64,000 nucleotides of DNA, from positions 2,790,001 through 2,854,000 of the forward strand of contig NZ_CP046175.1 of assembly GCF_009708215.1 (NCBI RefSeq), given 5' to 3'. How positions within the stretch are numbered: position 1 is the stretch's first letter; every line of letters starts with the position of its first letter. This DNA is from Occultella kanbiaonis (GTDB lineage Bacteria; Actinomycetota; Actinomycetes; Actinomycetales; Beutenbergiaceae). The notes beneath the pieces are model-generated. The model saw only the letters and a program-made list of their open reading frames with translations. It had not been told where the DNA came from and did not search any database. Of this stretch, positions 48,951-61,877 are shown piece after piece. The position numbers and the translations under genes are program-made.

Positions 48951-51110
48951 TCACCACAAGTGGTCGGGGTCGATGCGGACCCGAACGACGCCGGGTTCCT
49001 TGCGGGCACTGCGGATCGCCTGCGCCTGGGCCAGTGCGACGCTCAGCTCGTCCCCGGCGCGGCGGTCGATGCGCACCAGGGTACGCAGCATCTCCTCCTC
49101 CGCGGCCTGTTCCGGGCCGCCGGCGTCCTCGACCGGCACCGGGCCGAGGACCTCCGCCTCGGCCGGCAGACGCAGGTGCCGCATCATCGAAGCGAGCGCG
49201 CCCGAACCGCCGGTGAGGGTGGCGAGCCGCACCAGCGGCGGGAACGAGAGCTCCTGCCGCTCGCTGAGCTCGCGCCCGGCGTGCCCGACGGGGTCCCAGC
49301 GCACCAGGGCCTGCACGGGCACCGGGGCACCCTGGCCGAGGATCATCACCTCTCCCCCGTCACCGGAGGACCGGACCAGGGCCGCGGCACGCAGCCAGCG
49401 GCGCAGCGCCTCCACCCCGGCCGAGAGCTCGGGCCGGTTCGTGATCAGGGCGGCGTCCAGGAGCAGGGCGCCGGTGTACCCGCCGTCCGCCGATGGTTCC
49501 GCGCCGGGCGTGGCGACCACGAGCCGGGGTGCGGCGGGCACCCGGTCCAGCACGCCGCCGTCGCGCCCGGAGACCGTCACCGGCACCCCGGGGAACGCGC
49601 GGCCGAGCTCCTCGGCGGTGCGGCCGGCGCCGGTCCGCATCGCGCGCACCGCCGTGGCGCCGCACTCACCGCAGGCCCACGCGGTGGCGTGCCGGCCGCA
49701 CCAGCGGCACTGCGGCGGCGCGTCGGCGCGATCGAGCCGGAGCGGGCCGTGGCAGTGGCTGCAGCGGGCGGGGGTGCGGCACCGGGCGCACGCCACCACC
49801 GGCAGGTACCCGGCCCGGGGCACCTGCACCAGGACCGGCCCCCGCGCGAGGGCCCGGCGCGCCAGTGCGATCGCCGGCGCCGGGATCCGGGCCCGGCCAC
49901 CTTCGCCCTCCCGGGCCAGGTCCGCCTCGCCGGGGGCGATCACCCGGGGCGCACGGGCGCGCACCATGGCGCGGTCCGCCTGCAGTGAACGGGCCCACCC
50001 GTCGGCGACGAGCAGCTGGGCCTCGGGGGTGCGGGCGAATCCGCCGATGAGCGCCGCGGCGCCCGCCAGGTCCGCCCGCTGGACCAGGACCTCGCGGGTG
50101 TGCGGGTACGGCGCGCGCGGCTCGGCGAGCAGGTCGTCCCCGTCGTCCCAGCAGACCACGAGACCGAGGTTCGGCAACGGCGCGAACGCGGCGGACCTGG
50201 TCCCGACCACCACATGGGTGCGCCCGGTGAGGGCGCGCACGAACCGCCGGTAGCGGGCCGAGGCGCCCTGCTCGGCGGTGAGCACCACGTGCTCGATCTC
50301 CAGGGCGTCCAGCGCGGCCCCCAGGGTCGCGACGTCCCGGGCGTCGGGGACGCTCACGATGGCGTCGCGCCGGCCGGCACGGGTCGCGAGGACCGCCACG
50401 GCCACGGCAACGGCCCAGTGCGGGTGTTCGGTGCCGCCGAGCTCGACCCGTCCGGGCAGCGCGCACCAGGCGGCCCGCGGTGAGTCGCCGGCGCCGATCC
50501 GGCGCAGGAAGGCGGCACCGCCCGGGTAGTCGGCCCAGTGCGCGAGTCGGTCGGCGTCGAGGACGACGTCGGCGCTGGTCGGGTCGGGCAGAGGTGCCTG
50601 CCCGACGGCGGAGCCCGCCTCGGGTGCGGACGCCGGCTGCTCGGGAACGGCCTCCGGCTGCGCGAGCACGGCCTTCTCCGCGGTGGCGTGCCGCGGTGGA
50701 ACGGCCAGGCGGAGCACGTCGGTGCTGGTCCCGGCGTAGCGCCTGGCCACCGCGCGAGCCAGCTCGTGGACGGCCGGGGTGAGCACGGGCAGCGGCGAGA
50801 CCACCTTGCGCAGCGGCGCGAGGGTGCCGGGGTGCGTCGTCCCGGACGTCCGTCCGATCAGGTACCCGTCCCGGTCGGTGCCGGCGAACCGCACCTTGAC
50901 CCGCACGCCCGGCTGCGCGGCGGCGTCGAGGGCGTCCGGGATGCCGTAGTCGAAGGTGTGGTCCAGGTGCGGCAGCGGCATGTCGACGAGCACCTGCGCC
51001 ACCGCTGCGAACCGGGTGGAAGCGGGCGCGGGTGCGACGAGCCCCGGGTCGAGGAGGCTGGGTTGTTCCGGTGCCGGCACAGGACTGATCCCATCATGAA
51101 CGACGGACAC
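48951..51110 (-). CDS. priA: Primosomal protein N' (PriA), actinobacterial form lacking helicase motifs
   Basis: A 719-residue replication-restart protein. The N-terminal 3'-DNA-binding domain is FAAVAQVLVDMPLPHLDHTFDYGIP...GVRVKVRFAGTDRDGYLIGRT (~34-90). Zinc-binding pairs CARC, CSHC, CRWC and CGEC (~450-500) and the C-terminal RVRIDPDHLW typical of PriA are present. No Walker A G-x-x-G-x-G-K-T can be found and the DEEH box is replaced by VVCWDDGDDLL, so it is probably not an active helicase, as generally noted for actinobacteria. Start GTG 51110; a later GTG is possible. 50 bp after metK. Confidence 0.9.
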   Translation of the reverse strand: MSVVHDGISPVPAPEQPSLLDPGLVAPAPASTRFAAVAQVLVDMPLPHLDHTFDYGIPDALDAAAQPGVRVKVRFAGTDRDGYLIGRTSGTTHPGTLAPLRKVVSPLPVLTPAVHELARAVARRYAGTSTDVLRLAVPPRHATAEKAVLAQPEAVPEQPASAPEAGSAVGQAPLPDPTSADVVLDADRLAHWADYPGGAAFLRRIGAGDSPRAAWCALPGRVELGGTEHPHWAVAVAVAVLATRAGRRDAIVSVPDARDVATLGAALDALEIEHVVLTAEQGASARYRRFVRALTGRTHVVVGTRSAAFAPLPNLGLVVCWDDGDDLLAEPRAPYPHTREVLVQRADLAGAAALIGGFARTPEAQLLVADGWARSLQADRAMVRARAPRVIAPGEADLAREGEGGRARIPAPAIALARRALARGPVLVQVPRAGYLPVVACARCRTPARCSHCHGPLRLDRADAPPQCRWCGRHATAWACGECGATAVRAMRTGAGRTAEELGRAFPGVPVTVSGRDGGVLDRVPAAPRLVVATPGAEPSADGGYTGALLLDAALITNRPELSAGVEALRRWLRAAALVRSSGDGGEVMILGQGAPVPVQALVRWDPVGHAGRELSERQELSFPPLVRLATLTGGSGALASMMRHLRLPAEAEVLGPVPVEDAGGPEQAAEEEMLRTLVRIDRRAGDELSVALAQAQAIRSARKEPGVVRVRIDPDHLW

Positions 51111-51160
51111 CCCACGTCCGGGGTCCACAGGGACCCGGGCGTGGGGTGTCGGCGCAGCGA

Positions 51161-52366
<1,206 letters not shown>

Positions 52367-52410
52367 GGGGGCGAGCCTAACGGCAACCGGGCCCCACGGT
52401 TGCGCATCGT

Positions 52411-53649
52411 TCAGTCCGTGAACAGCGGACCGATCACGTCCCAAAGTCCTGCGGCCACCTCGTCCTTGGTGCCCTGGACGGTCGCGACCTCGGCACCGGA
52501 CGCGTCCAGCACCACCACGTGGTTCGGCACGTCGCCGAAGCCCTGGCCGTTGCCGACCTGGTTGACCGCGAGCAGGTCGGCCCCCTTGCGTCGTGCCTTG
52601 GCACGACCGTGGTCCAGCACGCTGCCGCCGGCGTCGCCGGTCTCGGCGCCGAACCCGACGATCACCTGGCCCGGGCGTCGCCCGGCCGCGAGGGCGGCGA
52701 GGATGTCCGGGTTCTCGGTCAGCTCGATCGGCGCGACCGATCCGTCCGCGGTCTTCTTCGTCTTCGACCCGGCCACCTGGACCGGTCGGAAGTCGGCGAC
52801 GGCGGCCGCCATGACGAGCACGTCGGCGGTGCGCGCGCGGTCGGTCATCACGTCGTACAGCTCGGCGGTCGTCTCCACGGCGGTGACCCGGACGCCGTCG
52901 GGCAGGAGCGCGGCGTCCACGTTCGCGGCGACCAGCTCGACGTCGGCGCCGCGGGCGGCGGCGACGGCCGCCAGGGCGGCGCCCTGCCGCCCGGAGGACC
53001 GGTTGCCGATGAACCGGACCGGGTCCAGCGGTTCGCGGGTGCCGCCGGCGCTGATCACGACGCGACGTCCGGTCAGCGAGCCCGACGGCGTCGCCCCGTC
53101 CGCGGTGGGCGCGGCAGCTGCCGGGTCGGTCACCAGGGCGAGCGCGGCGAGGAGGATCTCCTCGGGCTCCGGCAGCCGGCCGGGCCCGGAGTCGGCGCCG
53201 GTGAGCCGCCCGTCGGCCGGGTCGAGCACGTGCACGCCACGCTCGCGCAGCGTCGCGACGTTCGCCCGGGTCGCCGCGTGATGCCACATCTCGGTGTGCA
53301 TGGCCGGCGCCATCAGTACCGGGGCGGTGACCGTGAGCAGCGTCGCGGTGAGCAGGTCGTCGGCGTGGCCGCCGGCGGCACGGGCGAGCAGATCCGCCGT
53401 CGCCGGGGCGACGATCACGAGCTCGGCCGCCCGGCCGAAGCGGACGTGGTCGACCGTGTCGGCGCCGTCGAAGACGCTCGTGGTGACCGGGTGCCCGCTG
53501 AGGGCCTCCCAGGTCGGTGCGCCCACGAACGCCAGGGCGGCGTCCGTGGGCATGACGCGCACGTCGTGCCCGGCCTCTCGGAGCAGGCGCAGCAGCAGGA
53601 CGGCCTTGTAGGCGGCGATCCCCCCGCCGACCCCGAGGACGACGTGCAC
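52411..53649 (-). CDS. coaBC: Bifunctional phosphopantothenoylcysteine decarboxylase/synthase
   Basis: A 412-residue coenzyme A biosynthesis enzyme. The CoaC flavoprotein half is ~1-175 ([33 protein letters not shown]; active-site His in [41 protein letters not shown]). The CoaB half is ~190-410 ([68 protein letters not shown]). GTG 53649 lies 8 bp after the rpoZ stop, so it is translated from the gmk-rpoZ-coaBC transcript. Confidence 0.96.
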   Translation of the reverse strand: MHVVLGVGGGIAAYKAVLLLRLLREAGHDVRVMPTDAALAFVGAPTWEALSGHPVTTSVFDGADTVDHVRFGRAAELVIVAPATADLLARAAGGHADDLLTATLLTVTAPVLMAPAMHTEMWHHAATRANVATLRERGVHVLDPADGRLTGADSGPGRLPEPEEILLAALALVTDPAAAAPTADGATPSGSLTGRRVVISAGGTREPLDPVRFIGNRSSGRQGAALAAVAAARGADVELVAANVDAALLPDGVRVTAVETTAELYDVMTDRARTADVLVMAAAVADFRPVQVAGSKTKKTADGSVAPIELTENPDILAALAAGRRPGQVIVGFGAETGDAGGSVLDHGRAKARRKGADLLAVNQVGNGQGFGDVPNHVVVLDASGAEVATVQGTKDEVAAGLWDVIGPLFTD

Positions 53650-53657
53650 GCTCGGGC

Positions 53658-53921
53658 TCAGTCCTCGGTCGGCTCGACCGTAAGAAGACCCTCGTTGATC
53701 TCGCGCATGGCGATGGAGAGGGGCTTCTCCTGCTGCTTGGTCTCCACGAGCGGGCCCACGTACTCGAGCAGCCCTTCGTTCAGCTGCGCGTAGTAGGCGT
53801 TGATCTGACGCGCACGCTTGGCGGCGTAGATGACCAGGGCGTACTTGGAGTCGGCTGCCTCGAGGAGTTCGTCGATCGGCGGATCGGTGATGCCCTCGGG
53901 TGCGGCAACGGTTCCTGACAT
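53658..53921 (-). CDS. rpoZ: RNA polymerase omega subunit
   Basis: An 87-residue protein that helps beta-prime fold and join the polymerase. [52 protein letters not shown] (~10-61) contains the conserved S-K-Y-x-L-V-x-x-A-A-x-R-A-R-Q-I-N-x-Y-Y motif. [16 protein letters not shown] is the C-terminal helix. Placed between gmk and coaBC as in most actinobacteria. Confidence 0.97.
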   Translation of the reverse strand: MSGTVAAPEGITDPPIDELLEAADSKYALVIYAAKRARQINAYYAQLNEGLLEYVGPLVETKQQEKPLSIAMREINEGLLTVEPTED

Positions 53922-53967
53922 GTCGGGAGAACCTCGTGTGTGCTTGGGGGTGTTCGAACGCTCTAGT

Positions 53968-54582
53968 CTAGCGGTTCACATCGTCGGTGTGTGTGAGGCG
54001 CTCGCGAGGCTGGGGCGCGCACCCCATCAGGGCCACGAGCTCGTCGGTGGCCCGGTGCACGTCGTCGTTGATGATCGTGTGGTCGAACTCAGCCGCAGCG
54101 GCCAGCTCCACCTGAGCGGTGACGAGCCGTCGCTCGCGCTCCTCGGCGTCCTCCGTGCCGCGGCCCTCGAGCCGGCGGACCAGTTCCTCCCAGCTCGGTG
54201 GAGCAAGGAACACGAACCGCGCCTCGGGCATCGTCTGACGCACCTGCCGGGCGCCCTGCAGGTCGATCTCCAGCAGCGCCGGCTGCCCGGCGGCGAGCCG
54301 CTCGGCCACCGGCTGGCGCGGGGTGCCGTAACTGTTGCGCCCGTGCACCACGGCCCATTCGAGGAACTCCCCGCCCGCGACCATGGCCGCGAACTCCTCC
54401 GGCTTGAGGAACAGGTAGTGCACGCCGTCGATCTCGCCGGGGCGGGCCGGGCGGGTGGTGGCGGAGACGGACAGCCAGATGTTCGGGTAGCGGGCCCGCA
54501 GGTCCGCGGAGACGGTGCCCTTGCCGACGGCGGTCGGACCGGCCAGGACCGTGAGCCGAGCGGGGGTGGTCTGCTCAGCCAA
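53968..54582 (-). CDS. gmk: Guanylate kinase
   Basis: A 204-residue enzyme phosphorylating GMP to GDP. The P-loop is [19 protein letters not shown] (~10-28), with T-A-V-G-K-G-T. GMP-binding residues are in [53 protein letters not shown] (~36-88), and [51 protein letters not shown] carries the LID. The only start compatible with the P-loop position is a TTG at 54582, overlapping the mihF stop by 8 bp. Translation is therefore probably coupled to mihF. Confidence 0.95.
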   Translation of the reverse strand: MAEQTTPARLTVLAGPTAVGKGTVSADLRARYPNIWLSVSATTRPARPGEIDGVHYLFLKPEEFAAMVAGGEFLEWAVVHGRNSYGTPRQPVAERLAAGQPALLEIDLQGARQVRQTMPEARFVFLAPPSWEELVRRLEGRGTEDAEERERRLVTAQVELAAAAEFDHTIINDDVHRATDELVALMGCAPQPRERLTHTDDVNR

Positions 54583-54886
54583 ACCGCTCGACCAATTTGG
54601 CGATCTGGTTCGGTCCGAGGCCGCGTACCCGGCGGCTCTCGGAGATGCCCACCTCGGTCATCACGGCGCGCGCGGTGATCTTGCCCACCCCGGGCAGGGA
54701 CTCCAGCAGCGAGAGCACCTTGAGCTTGCCGACGGCGTCATCCGTTGCTCCCTCGGCGATCACCTCGGAGAGCTTGCCACCGGAGTACTTCAGCCGGTTC
54801 TTCACCTCGGCGCGGGTGGCGCGGGCAGCGGCGGCCTTCGCGAGCGCATTCGCGCGCTGCTCCGGTGTCAATGGGGGAAGAGCCAC
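54575..54886 (-). CDS. mihF: Integration host factor, actinobacterial type
   Basis: A 103-residue nucleoid-associated protein. [33 protein letters not shown] (~1-33) is the N-terminal helix, and [48 protein letters not shown] (~55-102) contains the helix-two-turn-helix with the P-G-V-G-K hairpin that grips DNA. GTG 54886 fits the usual mIHF N-terminus and has GAAGG about eight bases upstream. In family members the protein is essential for DNA supercoiling and phage integration. Confidence 0.96.
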   Translation of the reverse strand: MALPPLTPEQRANALAKAAAARATRAEVKNRLKYSGGKLSEVIAEGATDDAVGKLKVLSLLESLPGVGKITARAVMTEVGISESRRVRGLGPNQIAKLVERFG

Positions 54887-54990
54887 GGTGATTACCTTCA
54901 ACTCTCGAAGCGGTGGTCGGCGAAGTCGTTCCTAGGCAACCTAGCGATGCGAACGCCGCAGATCAATCGCGGGCGTGGTGGGCGGGCCCA

Positions 54991-55893
54991 CTATCCGGCG
55001 ACGGCGCGGCGCAGTTCCTCGTTGATCGCCCGGGCGGCCGTGAGCAGGTCGCCGGCGTCGGGCCCGGCCCGCAGAACGTCCCGGGAGCTCGACGGCAGCA
55101 CCGCGCCGAGGGCGTCGGCGAACACGTCGCGGATCTGCGCCGCACCGCCGCCCTGGGCGCCGACCCCGGGTGCCAGGAGCGGGCCGCGGACGGCGCCGAG
55201 GTCCACCCCGAGCTCGCGGGCCGCGGAGCCGACGGTCGCCCCGACGACCAGCCCGACGCTGCCGAGCGGGGCACCCGCCTCGATCTCGGCGGCGTTCGCC
55301 GCAGCCGCCTGCCGCGCGATCAGCGCGGCGACCGGGACGCCGTCGGCCAGGGCGTGCTGCACCTGGGCACCCTCCGGGTTGGACGTCAACGCGAGCACGA
55401 ACACCCCGCGGCCCGTTGCCAGGGCCGCGTCGATCGCGGGCCGCAGGGTCTCGAACCCCAGGTAGGGCGAGAGTGTGACGGCGTCTCCGGCCAGCGTGGA
55501 GTCCTTGCCGAGGAAGGCGTCGGCGTAGCCGTCCATCGTGGAGCCGATGTCACCGCGCTTGGCGTCCACCACGCAGAGCAGGTCGGCGGCGCGGCAGGCC
55601 GCGATCGTGTCCTCGAGAGCGGCCATGCCGGCGCTGCCGTACCGCTCGAAGAACGCGGACTGCGGCTTCACGGCGGCGATCTGCCCGGCGAGGGCCTGGA
55701 CGACCCGCAGCGAGAACTCGCGGACCCCGCTGGCGTCGTCGGGCAGACCCCAGCGCTGCAGCAGACCCACGTGCGGGTCGATCCCGACGCACAACGGGCC
55801 ACGGGCCGCCATCGCCTCGCTGAGCCGAGTGCCGAACCCGGCTCCCGCGAACGTCTCGCCCGCGCTGGTCGTCGACGTCGTGATCGCACTCAT
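54991..55893 (-). CDS. pyrF: Orotidine 5'-phosphate decarboxylase (type 2)
   Basis: A 300-residue decarboxylase producing UMP, the last step of de novo synthesis. PLCVGIDPHVGLLQRWGLP (~33-51), IAAVKPQSAFFERYGSAGMAALE (~73-95) and LCVVDAKRGDIGSTMDGYADAFLG (~106-129) contain the catalytic K-x-x-D-x-x-x-D-I array in its long-form version. LLAPGVGAQGGGAAQIRDVF closes the phosphate site. Last gene of the pyr operon, 56 bp after carB. GAGGGAG ribosome site upstream of the ATG. Confidence 0.96.
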   Translation of the reverse strand: MSAITTSTTSAGETFAGAGFGTRLSEAMAARGPLCVGIDPHVGLLQRWGLPDDASGVREFSLRVVQALAGQIAAVKPQSAFFERYGSAGMAALEDTIAACRAADLLCVVDAKRGDIGSTMDGYADAFLGKDSTLAGDAVTLSPYLGFETLRPAIDAALATGRGVFVLALTSNPEGAQVQHALADGVPVAALIARQAAAANAAEIEAGAPLGSVGLVVGATVGSAARELGVDLGAVRGPLLAPGVGAQGGGAAQIRDVFADALGAVLPSSSRDVLRAGPDAGDLLTAARAINEELRRAVAG

Positions 55894-55949
55894 GTCCGCT
55901 CCCTCGTTCCCTGGTGGTTATTGTGCCGGTCCTGTTCGGTGTGGCCCAG

Positions 55950-58900
55950 TCAGGCGCGCCCGGCGGCCTCGACCCGGTCCGCCCTGGCGGCGTCATGCTC
56001 CTGGAGCGACCGGACCGCGAACGGCCCCCGCCGGATCGCCTCGATCGCCTGAACAGCTGCCGTGAACTGCTGCGTGGTGGTCGAGATTGCCTTGTCAGCG
56101 GCCGTGGTCGCGGTCCGGATGTCGTACCCGTCCGCCCGGGCCCCCTTGCTGCCCGGGGTGTTGATGACCATGTCCACCTGCCCCGCGTTGATCAGGTCGA
56201 TGATGGTCGGCTCCCCGTTCGGGCCGGGACCGTCGGAGGCCTTGCGGACCACCTCGGCGGCCAGGCCGTTGCGGCGCAGCACGCTCGCCGTGCCGGCCGT
56301 CGCGAGGATCCGGAACCCGAGCTCGATCAGGCGGCCGGTCGCCATCGTCAGGGACCGCTTGTCCCGGTCCGCCACGGACACGAACACGGTGCCCTCGGTG
56401 GGCAGGCCTCCGAACGCCGCGGCCTGCGACTTCGCGAACGCGAGCGGGAAGTCCACGTCGTAGCCCATCACCTCACCCGTCGAACGCATCTCCGGCCCCA
56501 GCACGGTGTCCACGACCTGACCGGACGCGGTGCGGAACCGCTTGAACGGCAGCACCGCCTCCTTGACGGCGATCGGCGCGTCGAGGTCGGTGTGGCTGGC
56601 GTCCTGCTCGGGCAGGACGCCCATCGCCCGCAGGTCGGCGATCGAGTGGCCGCTCATCAGCAGCGCGGCCGCCTTCGCCAGCGGCACGCCGGTGGCCTTC
56701 GCGACGAACGGCACGGTCCGTGACGCGCGCGGGTTCGCCTCGAGCACGTACAGCACGTCCGCGGCGAGGGCGAACTGGATGTTGATGAGCCCGCGCACGC
56801 CGACGCCTTCCGCGATCGCCTCGGTGGACGTGCGGATCCGGTTGATCATCGAGTCCGAGAGGGTGACCGGCGGCAGCACGCACGCGGAGTCCCCGGAGTG
56901 GATCCCGGCCTCCTCGATGTGCTCCATCACGCCGCCCAGGTACAGCTCGGTGCCGTCGTAGAGGGCGTCCACGTCGATCTCGATCGCCTGGTCCAGGAAC
57001 CGGTCGACGAGGACCGGTGCGGGCAGCAGCGCCCCGGCGTCGCTCGCGCCGGTGGCCCGGCGTACGTAGTCGACGAGCTGGTCGGCGTCGTAGACGATCT
57101 CCATGCCGCGTCCGCCGAGCACGTAGGACGGCCGTACCAGGACCGGGTAGCCGATCCGGTCGGCGATCTCGGTGGCCTGCGCCAGGGAGATGGCGGTGCC
57201 GAACGCGGGGGCCGGCAGCCCGGCGTTGAGCAGGACCTGCCCGAACTGGCCGCGGTCCTCGGCCGCGTCGATGGCCGACGGCGGGGTGCCCCAGATGGGC
57301 AGGCCGGCGGCGGCGAGGCGGTCGGCCAGTTTGAGCGGAGTCTGGCCGCCGAGCTGCACGATCACCCCGGCCACCGGCCCGACTGCGACCTCGGCCAGGT
57401 AGACCTCGAGGACGTCCTCGAACGTGAGCGGTTCGAAGTACAGCCGGTCCGCGGTGTCGTAGTCGGTGGAGACCGTCTCCGGGTTGCAGTTGATCATCAC
57501 GGTCTCGTACGTGCCGGAGAGCGCCAGGGCGGCGTGCACGCAGGAGTAGTCGAACTCGATCCCCTGCCCGATCCGGTTGGGCCCGGACCCGAGGATCAGC
57601 ACCGCGGGACGCTCCCGGCCGGCCACCTCGGTCTCGGCGTCGTAGCTTGAGTAGTGGTACGGGGTCTGGGCGGCGAACTCGGCGGCGCAGGTGTCCACGG
57701 TCTTGTAGACCGGCCGAAGTCCGTAGGCGTGCCGCATCTCGCGGACGGTGGCCTCCCCCAGGCCGCGCATCTGTGCGATCTGGGCGTCCGAGAAGCCGTG
57801 TCGCTTCGCTCGGGCCAGGACGTCTGCCTGGAGGGTCGGTGCGTCGGTGATCTCGCGGGCGACCTCGTCGAGCAGGAAGATCTGGTCCACGAACCACGGG
57901 TCGATGCCGGTGGCCGCGGTGATCTCCTCGAGGGTGGCGCCGCCGCGGATCGACTGCTGCAGGTCCAGGATCCGGTGGTCGGTGGGGACCCGGATCGACT
58001 CCAGGAGCAGCCCGGTCTCCTCGGCGTCCGGAACCGGCCCGGCCCAGGAGAACGAGGAGTTGTCGGTGTCGATCGAGCGCATCGCCTTCTGCAGCGCCTC
58101 CGTGAAGTTGCGACCGAGGGCCATCGCCTCCCCCACGCTCTTCATCGTGGTGGTGAGCGTGGGGTCCGCGGCCGGGAACTTCTCGAACGCGAACCGCGGA
58201 ACCTTGACCACGACGTAGTCGAGGGTCGGCTCGAACGACGCCGGCGTGGAGCCGGTGATGTCGTTCGGGATCTCGTCGAGCGTGTAGCCCACCGCGAGGC
58301 GGGCAGCGATCTTCGCGATCGGGAAGCCGGTGGCCTTGGAGGCCAGGGCGCTGGACCGGGACACCCGTGGGTTCATCTCGATGACGACGATGCGCCCGGT
58401 GCTCGGCTCGACGGCGAACTGGATGTTGCAGCCGCCGGTGTCGACGCCGACCTCACGGATGACCGCGATCGAGATGTCCCGCAGCCGCTGGTACTCGCGG
58501 TCGGTCAGGGTGAGCGCCGGGGCCACGGTGATCGAGTCTCCGGTGTGCACGCCCACCGGGTCGAAGTTCTCGATGGAGCAGACGACCACCACGTTGTCCG
58601 CACGGTCCCGCATGAGCTCGAGCTCGAACTCCTTCCAGCCGAGGATGGACTCCTCGAGGAGCACCTCCGTGGTCGGTGAGTAGTGCAGCCCGGCGCCGGC
58701 GATCTGACGCAGCTGGGTCTCGTCGTAGGCGATCCCGGAGCCCAGTCCGCCCATGGTGAAGGACGGTCGCACCACGACCGGGTAGCCGAGGTCCTCGACG
58801 GCGGCGAGACAGTCCTCGATGGAGTGCGCGATCGCGGAGGCGGCCACCTCGGCGCCGCACCGCTCGACGACGCCCTTGAAGAGCTGCCGGTCCTCGGCCG

Positions 58901-59273
58901 CGTTGATGGCGGCGATGTTCGCGCCGATCAGTTCCACGCCGAACCGTTCCAGCACCCCGGCCTCGTGCAGCGAGATGGCCGTGTTGAGCGCGGTCTGTCC
59001 GCCGAGGGTGGGCAGCAGCGCGTCCGGGCGTTCCTTCTCGATGATGGACGCGACCACCTCGGGCGTGATCGGCTCCACGTAGGTGGCGTCGGCGAACTCC
59101 GGGTCGGTCATGATCGTGGCCGGGTTGGAGTTGACCAGGATGACCCGCAGGCCCTCCTCGCGCAGGACCCGGCAGGCCTGGGTGCCGGAGTAGTCGAACT
59201 CGGCGGCCTGGCCGATGACGATCGGGCCGGACCCGATGACGAGGACGCTGGAGATATCGGAACGACGGGGCAT
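55950..59273 (-). CDS. carB: Carbamoyl-phosphate synthase large subunit
   Basis: A 1107-residue enzyme that makes carbamoyl phosphate from bicarbonate, ammonia and two ATP. It is an internal duplication: the first ATP-grasp half opens with [32 protein letters not shown] and the second with [30 protein letters not shown] (~555). The C-terminal MGS-like allosteric domain (~960-1085, [63 protein letters not shown]) binds UMP or ornithine. ATG shares one base with the carA stop (TGATG). Confidence 0.98.
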   Translation of the reverse strand: MPRRSDISSVLVIGSGPIVIGQAAEFDYSGTQACRVLREEGLRVILVNSNPATIMTDPEFADATYVEPITPEVVASIIEKERPDALLPTLGGQTALNTAISLHEAGVLERFGVELIGANIAAINAAEDRQLFKGVVERCGAEVAASAIAHSIEDCLAAVEDLGYPVVVRPSFTMGGLGSGIAYDETQLRQIAGAGLHYSPTTEVLLEESILGWKEFELELMRDRADNVVVVCSIENFDPVGVHTGDSITVAPALTLTDREYQRLRDISIAVIREVGVDTGGCNIQFAVEPSTGRIVVIEMNPRVSRSSALASKATGFPIAKIAARLAVGYTLDEIPNDITGSTPASFEPTLDYVVVKVPRFAFEKFPAADPTLTTTMKSVGEAMALGRNFTEALQKAMRSIDTDNSSFSWAGPVPDAEETGLLLESIRVPTDHRILDLQQSIRGGATLEEITAATGIDPWFVDQIFLLDEVAREITDAPTLQADVLARAKRHGFSDAQIAQMRGLGEATVREMRHAYGLRPVYKTVDTCAAEFAAQTPYHYSSYDAETEVAGRERPAVLILGSGPNRIGQGIEFDYSCVHAALALSGTYETVMINCNPETVSTDYDTADRLYFEPLTFEDVLEVYLAEVAVGPVAGVIVQLGGQTPLKLADRLAAAGLPIWGTPPSAIDAAEDRGQFGQVLLNAGLPAPAFGTAISLAQATEIADRIGYPVLVRPSYVLGGRGMEIVYDADQLVDYVRRATGASDAGALLPAPVLVDRFLDQAIEIDVDALYDGTELYLGGVMEHIEEAGIHSGDSACVLPPVTLSDSMINRIRTSTEAIAEGVGVRGLINIQFALAADVLYVLEANPRASRTVPFVAKATGVPLAKAAALLMSGHSIADLRAMGVLPEQDASHTDLDAPIAVKEAVLPFKRFRTASGQVVDTVLGPEMRSTGEVMGYDVDFPLAFAKSQAAAFGGLPTEGTVFVSVADRDKRSLTMATGRLIELGFRILATAGTASVLRRNGLAAEVVRKASDGPGPNGEPTIIDLINAGQVDMVINTPGSKGARADGYDIRTATTAADKAISTTTQQFTAAVQAIEAIRRGPFAVRSLQEHDAARADRVEAAGRA

Positions 59274-60505
59274 CAGTTGGCGTCCTTCTGGGTCTGCGGG
59301 GTCGTGGCCCGGTCCGGCGTGGCGGTGATCAGGTCGACGAACCGGTCGAAGAGGTAGGCGGCGTCGTGCGGCCCGGCTGCTGCCTCCGGGTGGTACTGCA
59401 CGGAGAACGCCGGGATGTCGAGGCACTGCAGGCCCTCCACCACGTTGTCGTTCAACCCGATGTGGGAGACGATCACGCGCCCGTACCGGCCGCCGTCGTG
59501 CGGGGCGATCGACTCGCCGTCGATCGGCGCGTCGACGGCGAACCCGTGGTTGTGGGAGGTGATCTCGACCTTGCCGGTGGTGACGTCCTTGACGGGCTGG
59601 TTCAGGCCGCGGTGGCCGTACCCGAGCTTGTAGGTGCCGTACCCGAGGGCCCGGCCGAGGATCTGGTTGCCGAAGCAGATCCCGAAGTACGGCAGGCCGG
59701 CGTCGAGGACCTCACGCAGCAGCGCCACCTCGTGCACGGAGGCCTCGGGGTCACCGGGGCCGTTGGAGAAGAATACGCCGTCCGGGTTGAGCGCGGTCAG
59801 GTCGGCGATCGTGCTGCGCGAGGGCACCACGTGCACCCGGACACCCCGCTCGGACAGCCGTTGCGGGGTCATCGCCTTGATGCCGAGGTCGACGGCCACC
59901 ACCGTGGCGAGCGGCTCACGGCCGGCGAACGCGCCGGCCGGCTCCACCACGTAGGGCTCGGGAGTGCTGACCTCGCGGGCGAGGTCCGCGCCGGCCATCT
60001 GCGGGCTGGCCAGGACCTGGGCGAGCAGCTCGGCCTCCCCGTGGGTCCCGGGCAGCGTCGGCAGGGCGTCGCCGGAGAAGATCCCGGCGCGCATCACGCC
60101 CTCCTCGCGCAGGCGGCGGGTCAGGGCGCGGGTGTCCACGTCACTGATCGAGACGATCCCCTGGGCGGCCAGTTCGTCCTCGAGCTCGCGGCGCGAACGC
60201 CAGCTGGACGCCCGGCGGGCCCGGTCCCGCACGACGAAGCCGGCGACCCAGATCTTCAGGGACTCCGGGTCCTCGTCGTTCACGCCGGTGTTCCCGATGT
60301 GTGGGGCCGTCATGACGACGATCTGGCGGTGGTAGGAGGGGTCCGTGAGGGTCTCCTGGTAGCCGGTCATGCCGGTGGAGAAGACGATCTCGCCGAACGT
60401 GACGCCCCGCGCGCCGTAGGCGCGCCCGCGCATGACGGTGCCGTCCTCGAGGACGAGCAGGGCGGCGTCCGCCGCCCGGTGGCCGGCGCTCTCGCTGGAC
60501 GTCAT
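59273..60505 (-). CDS. carA: Carbamoyl-phosphate synthase small subunit (glutaminase)
   Basis: A 410-residue class I glutamine amidotransferase subunit that channels ammonia to CarB. The N-terminal domain is [44 protein letters not shown]. The glutaminase domain has [44 protein letters not shown] (Cys nucleophile in G-I-C-F-G-N-Q) and [23 protein letters not shown] with His and Glu. The ATG at 60505 has GAGG about eight bases upstream. An earlier ATG at 60544 overlapping the pyrC stop is possible and would add 13 residues. Confidence 0.97.
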   Translation of the reverse strand: MTSSESAGHRAADAALLVLEDGTVMRGRAYGARGVTFGEIVFSTGMTGYQETLTDPSYHRQIVVMTAPHIGNTGVNDEDPESLKIWVAGFVVRDRARRASSWRSRRELEDELAAQGIVSISDVDTRALTRRLREEGVMRAGIFSGDALPTLPGTHGEAELLAQVLASPQMAGADLAREVSTPEPYVVEPAGAFAGREPLATVVAVDLGIKAMTPQRLSERGVRVHVVPSRSTIADLTALNPDGVFFSNGPGDPEASVHEVALLREVLDAGLPYFGICFGNQILGRALGYGTYKLGYGHRGLNQPVKDVTTGKVEITSHNHGFAVDAPIDGESIAPHDGGRYGRVIVSHIGLNDNVVEGLQCLDIPAFSVQYHPEAAAGPHDAAYLFDRFVDLITATPDRATTPQTQKDAN

Positions 60506-60540
60506 CAGTGTCACCTCGGTGTTCGTTCGCTGCTGGTGGG

Positions 60541-61877
60541 TCATGAGCGGGAGTCCACTCGCGCTCGGGGTTCGCCGTCGAGGACTGTTGCCCTGCCGCG
60601 CCAGAACGTGGCGACCACGCGGGCGGGGAGCTCGTCGGAGGCGAACGGGGTGTTCTCGCTGGCCGTACGCAGCGCCGCCGGGTCGACCGTCCAGGTGGCG
60701 TCGGGGTCCACGAGGACCAGGTTCGCGGGCTCGCCGACCTCGAGCGGCCGGCCCTGCTCGGCGACCCGGCCGATGGCCGCGGGGGTGGTGGACATGGTGC
60801 GGGCCACGTCCGCCCAGTCGAACTCGTACTCCGGGTTGTCCACCATCGCGGCGACCACCACGGACAGTGCGGTCTCCAGCCCGGTCATGCCCATCGCCGC
60901 GGCGGCGAACTCGCAGTCCTTGTCCTCGTCCGGGTGCGGCGCGTGGTCGGTGGCGACGATGTCGATGGTGCCGTCGGCCAGGCCGGCCCGAACGGCGGCG
61001 ACGTCGGCGGCCGTACGCAGCGGGGGGTTCACCTTGAACTGAGGGTCGTAGCCGCGGACCGCCTCGTCGGTCAGGATCAGGTGGTGCGGGGTGACCTCGG
61101 CGGTCACATCGATCCCGCGGGCCTTCGCCCAGCGGACGATGTCCACCGAGCCCGCCGTCGACAGGTGGCAGATGTGCACCCGGGAGCCGACGTGCTCGGC
61201 GAGCAGGACGTCCCGGGCGATGATCGCCTCCTCCGCGACGGCCGGCCACCCGGTCAGCCCCAGCTCCGCGGAGACGACACCCTCGTGCATGAGGGCGCCC
61301 TCGGTCAGGCGCGGCTCCTGCGCGTGCTGGGCGACGACACCGTCGAACGCCTTCACGTACTCCAGGGCCCGGCGCATCAGGACCGGGTCGTCGACGCACT
61401 TGCCGTCGTCGGAGAAGACCCGCACCGCGGCGGCGGAGTCTGCCATCGCGCCGAGTTCGGCGAGTTGCTCCCCGCGCAGGCCCACCGTCACGGCACCCAC
61501 CGGGCGCACCTGCGCCCAGCCGGCATCCTCGCCGAGCCGCCAGACCTGCTCCACGACGCCGGCGGTGTCCGCGACGGGGTCGGTGTTCGCCATCGCGTGC
61601 ACGCAGGTGAACCCCCCGACGGCGGCCGCGCGGGTCCCGGAGGCGACGGTCTCGGCGTCCTCGCGGCCTGGTTCGCGCAGGTGCGTGTGCAGGTCGACGA
61701 GGCCCGGCAGGGCGATCAAGGTGCTCGCGTCGATCTCGACGACGTCCACGCGGTCGGCGTTCGCCGTGGTCGCAGCCGCGGCCGCGTCGGCACCGAGTGC
61801 GGCGATCACGCCGTCGGCCAGGTACAGGTCGGAGCGCTCCCCCCCGAGCACGGATGCGGCACGGATCAGGTAGGTGG

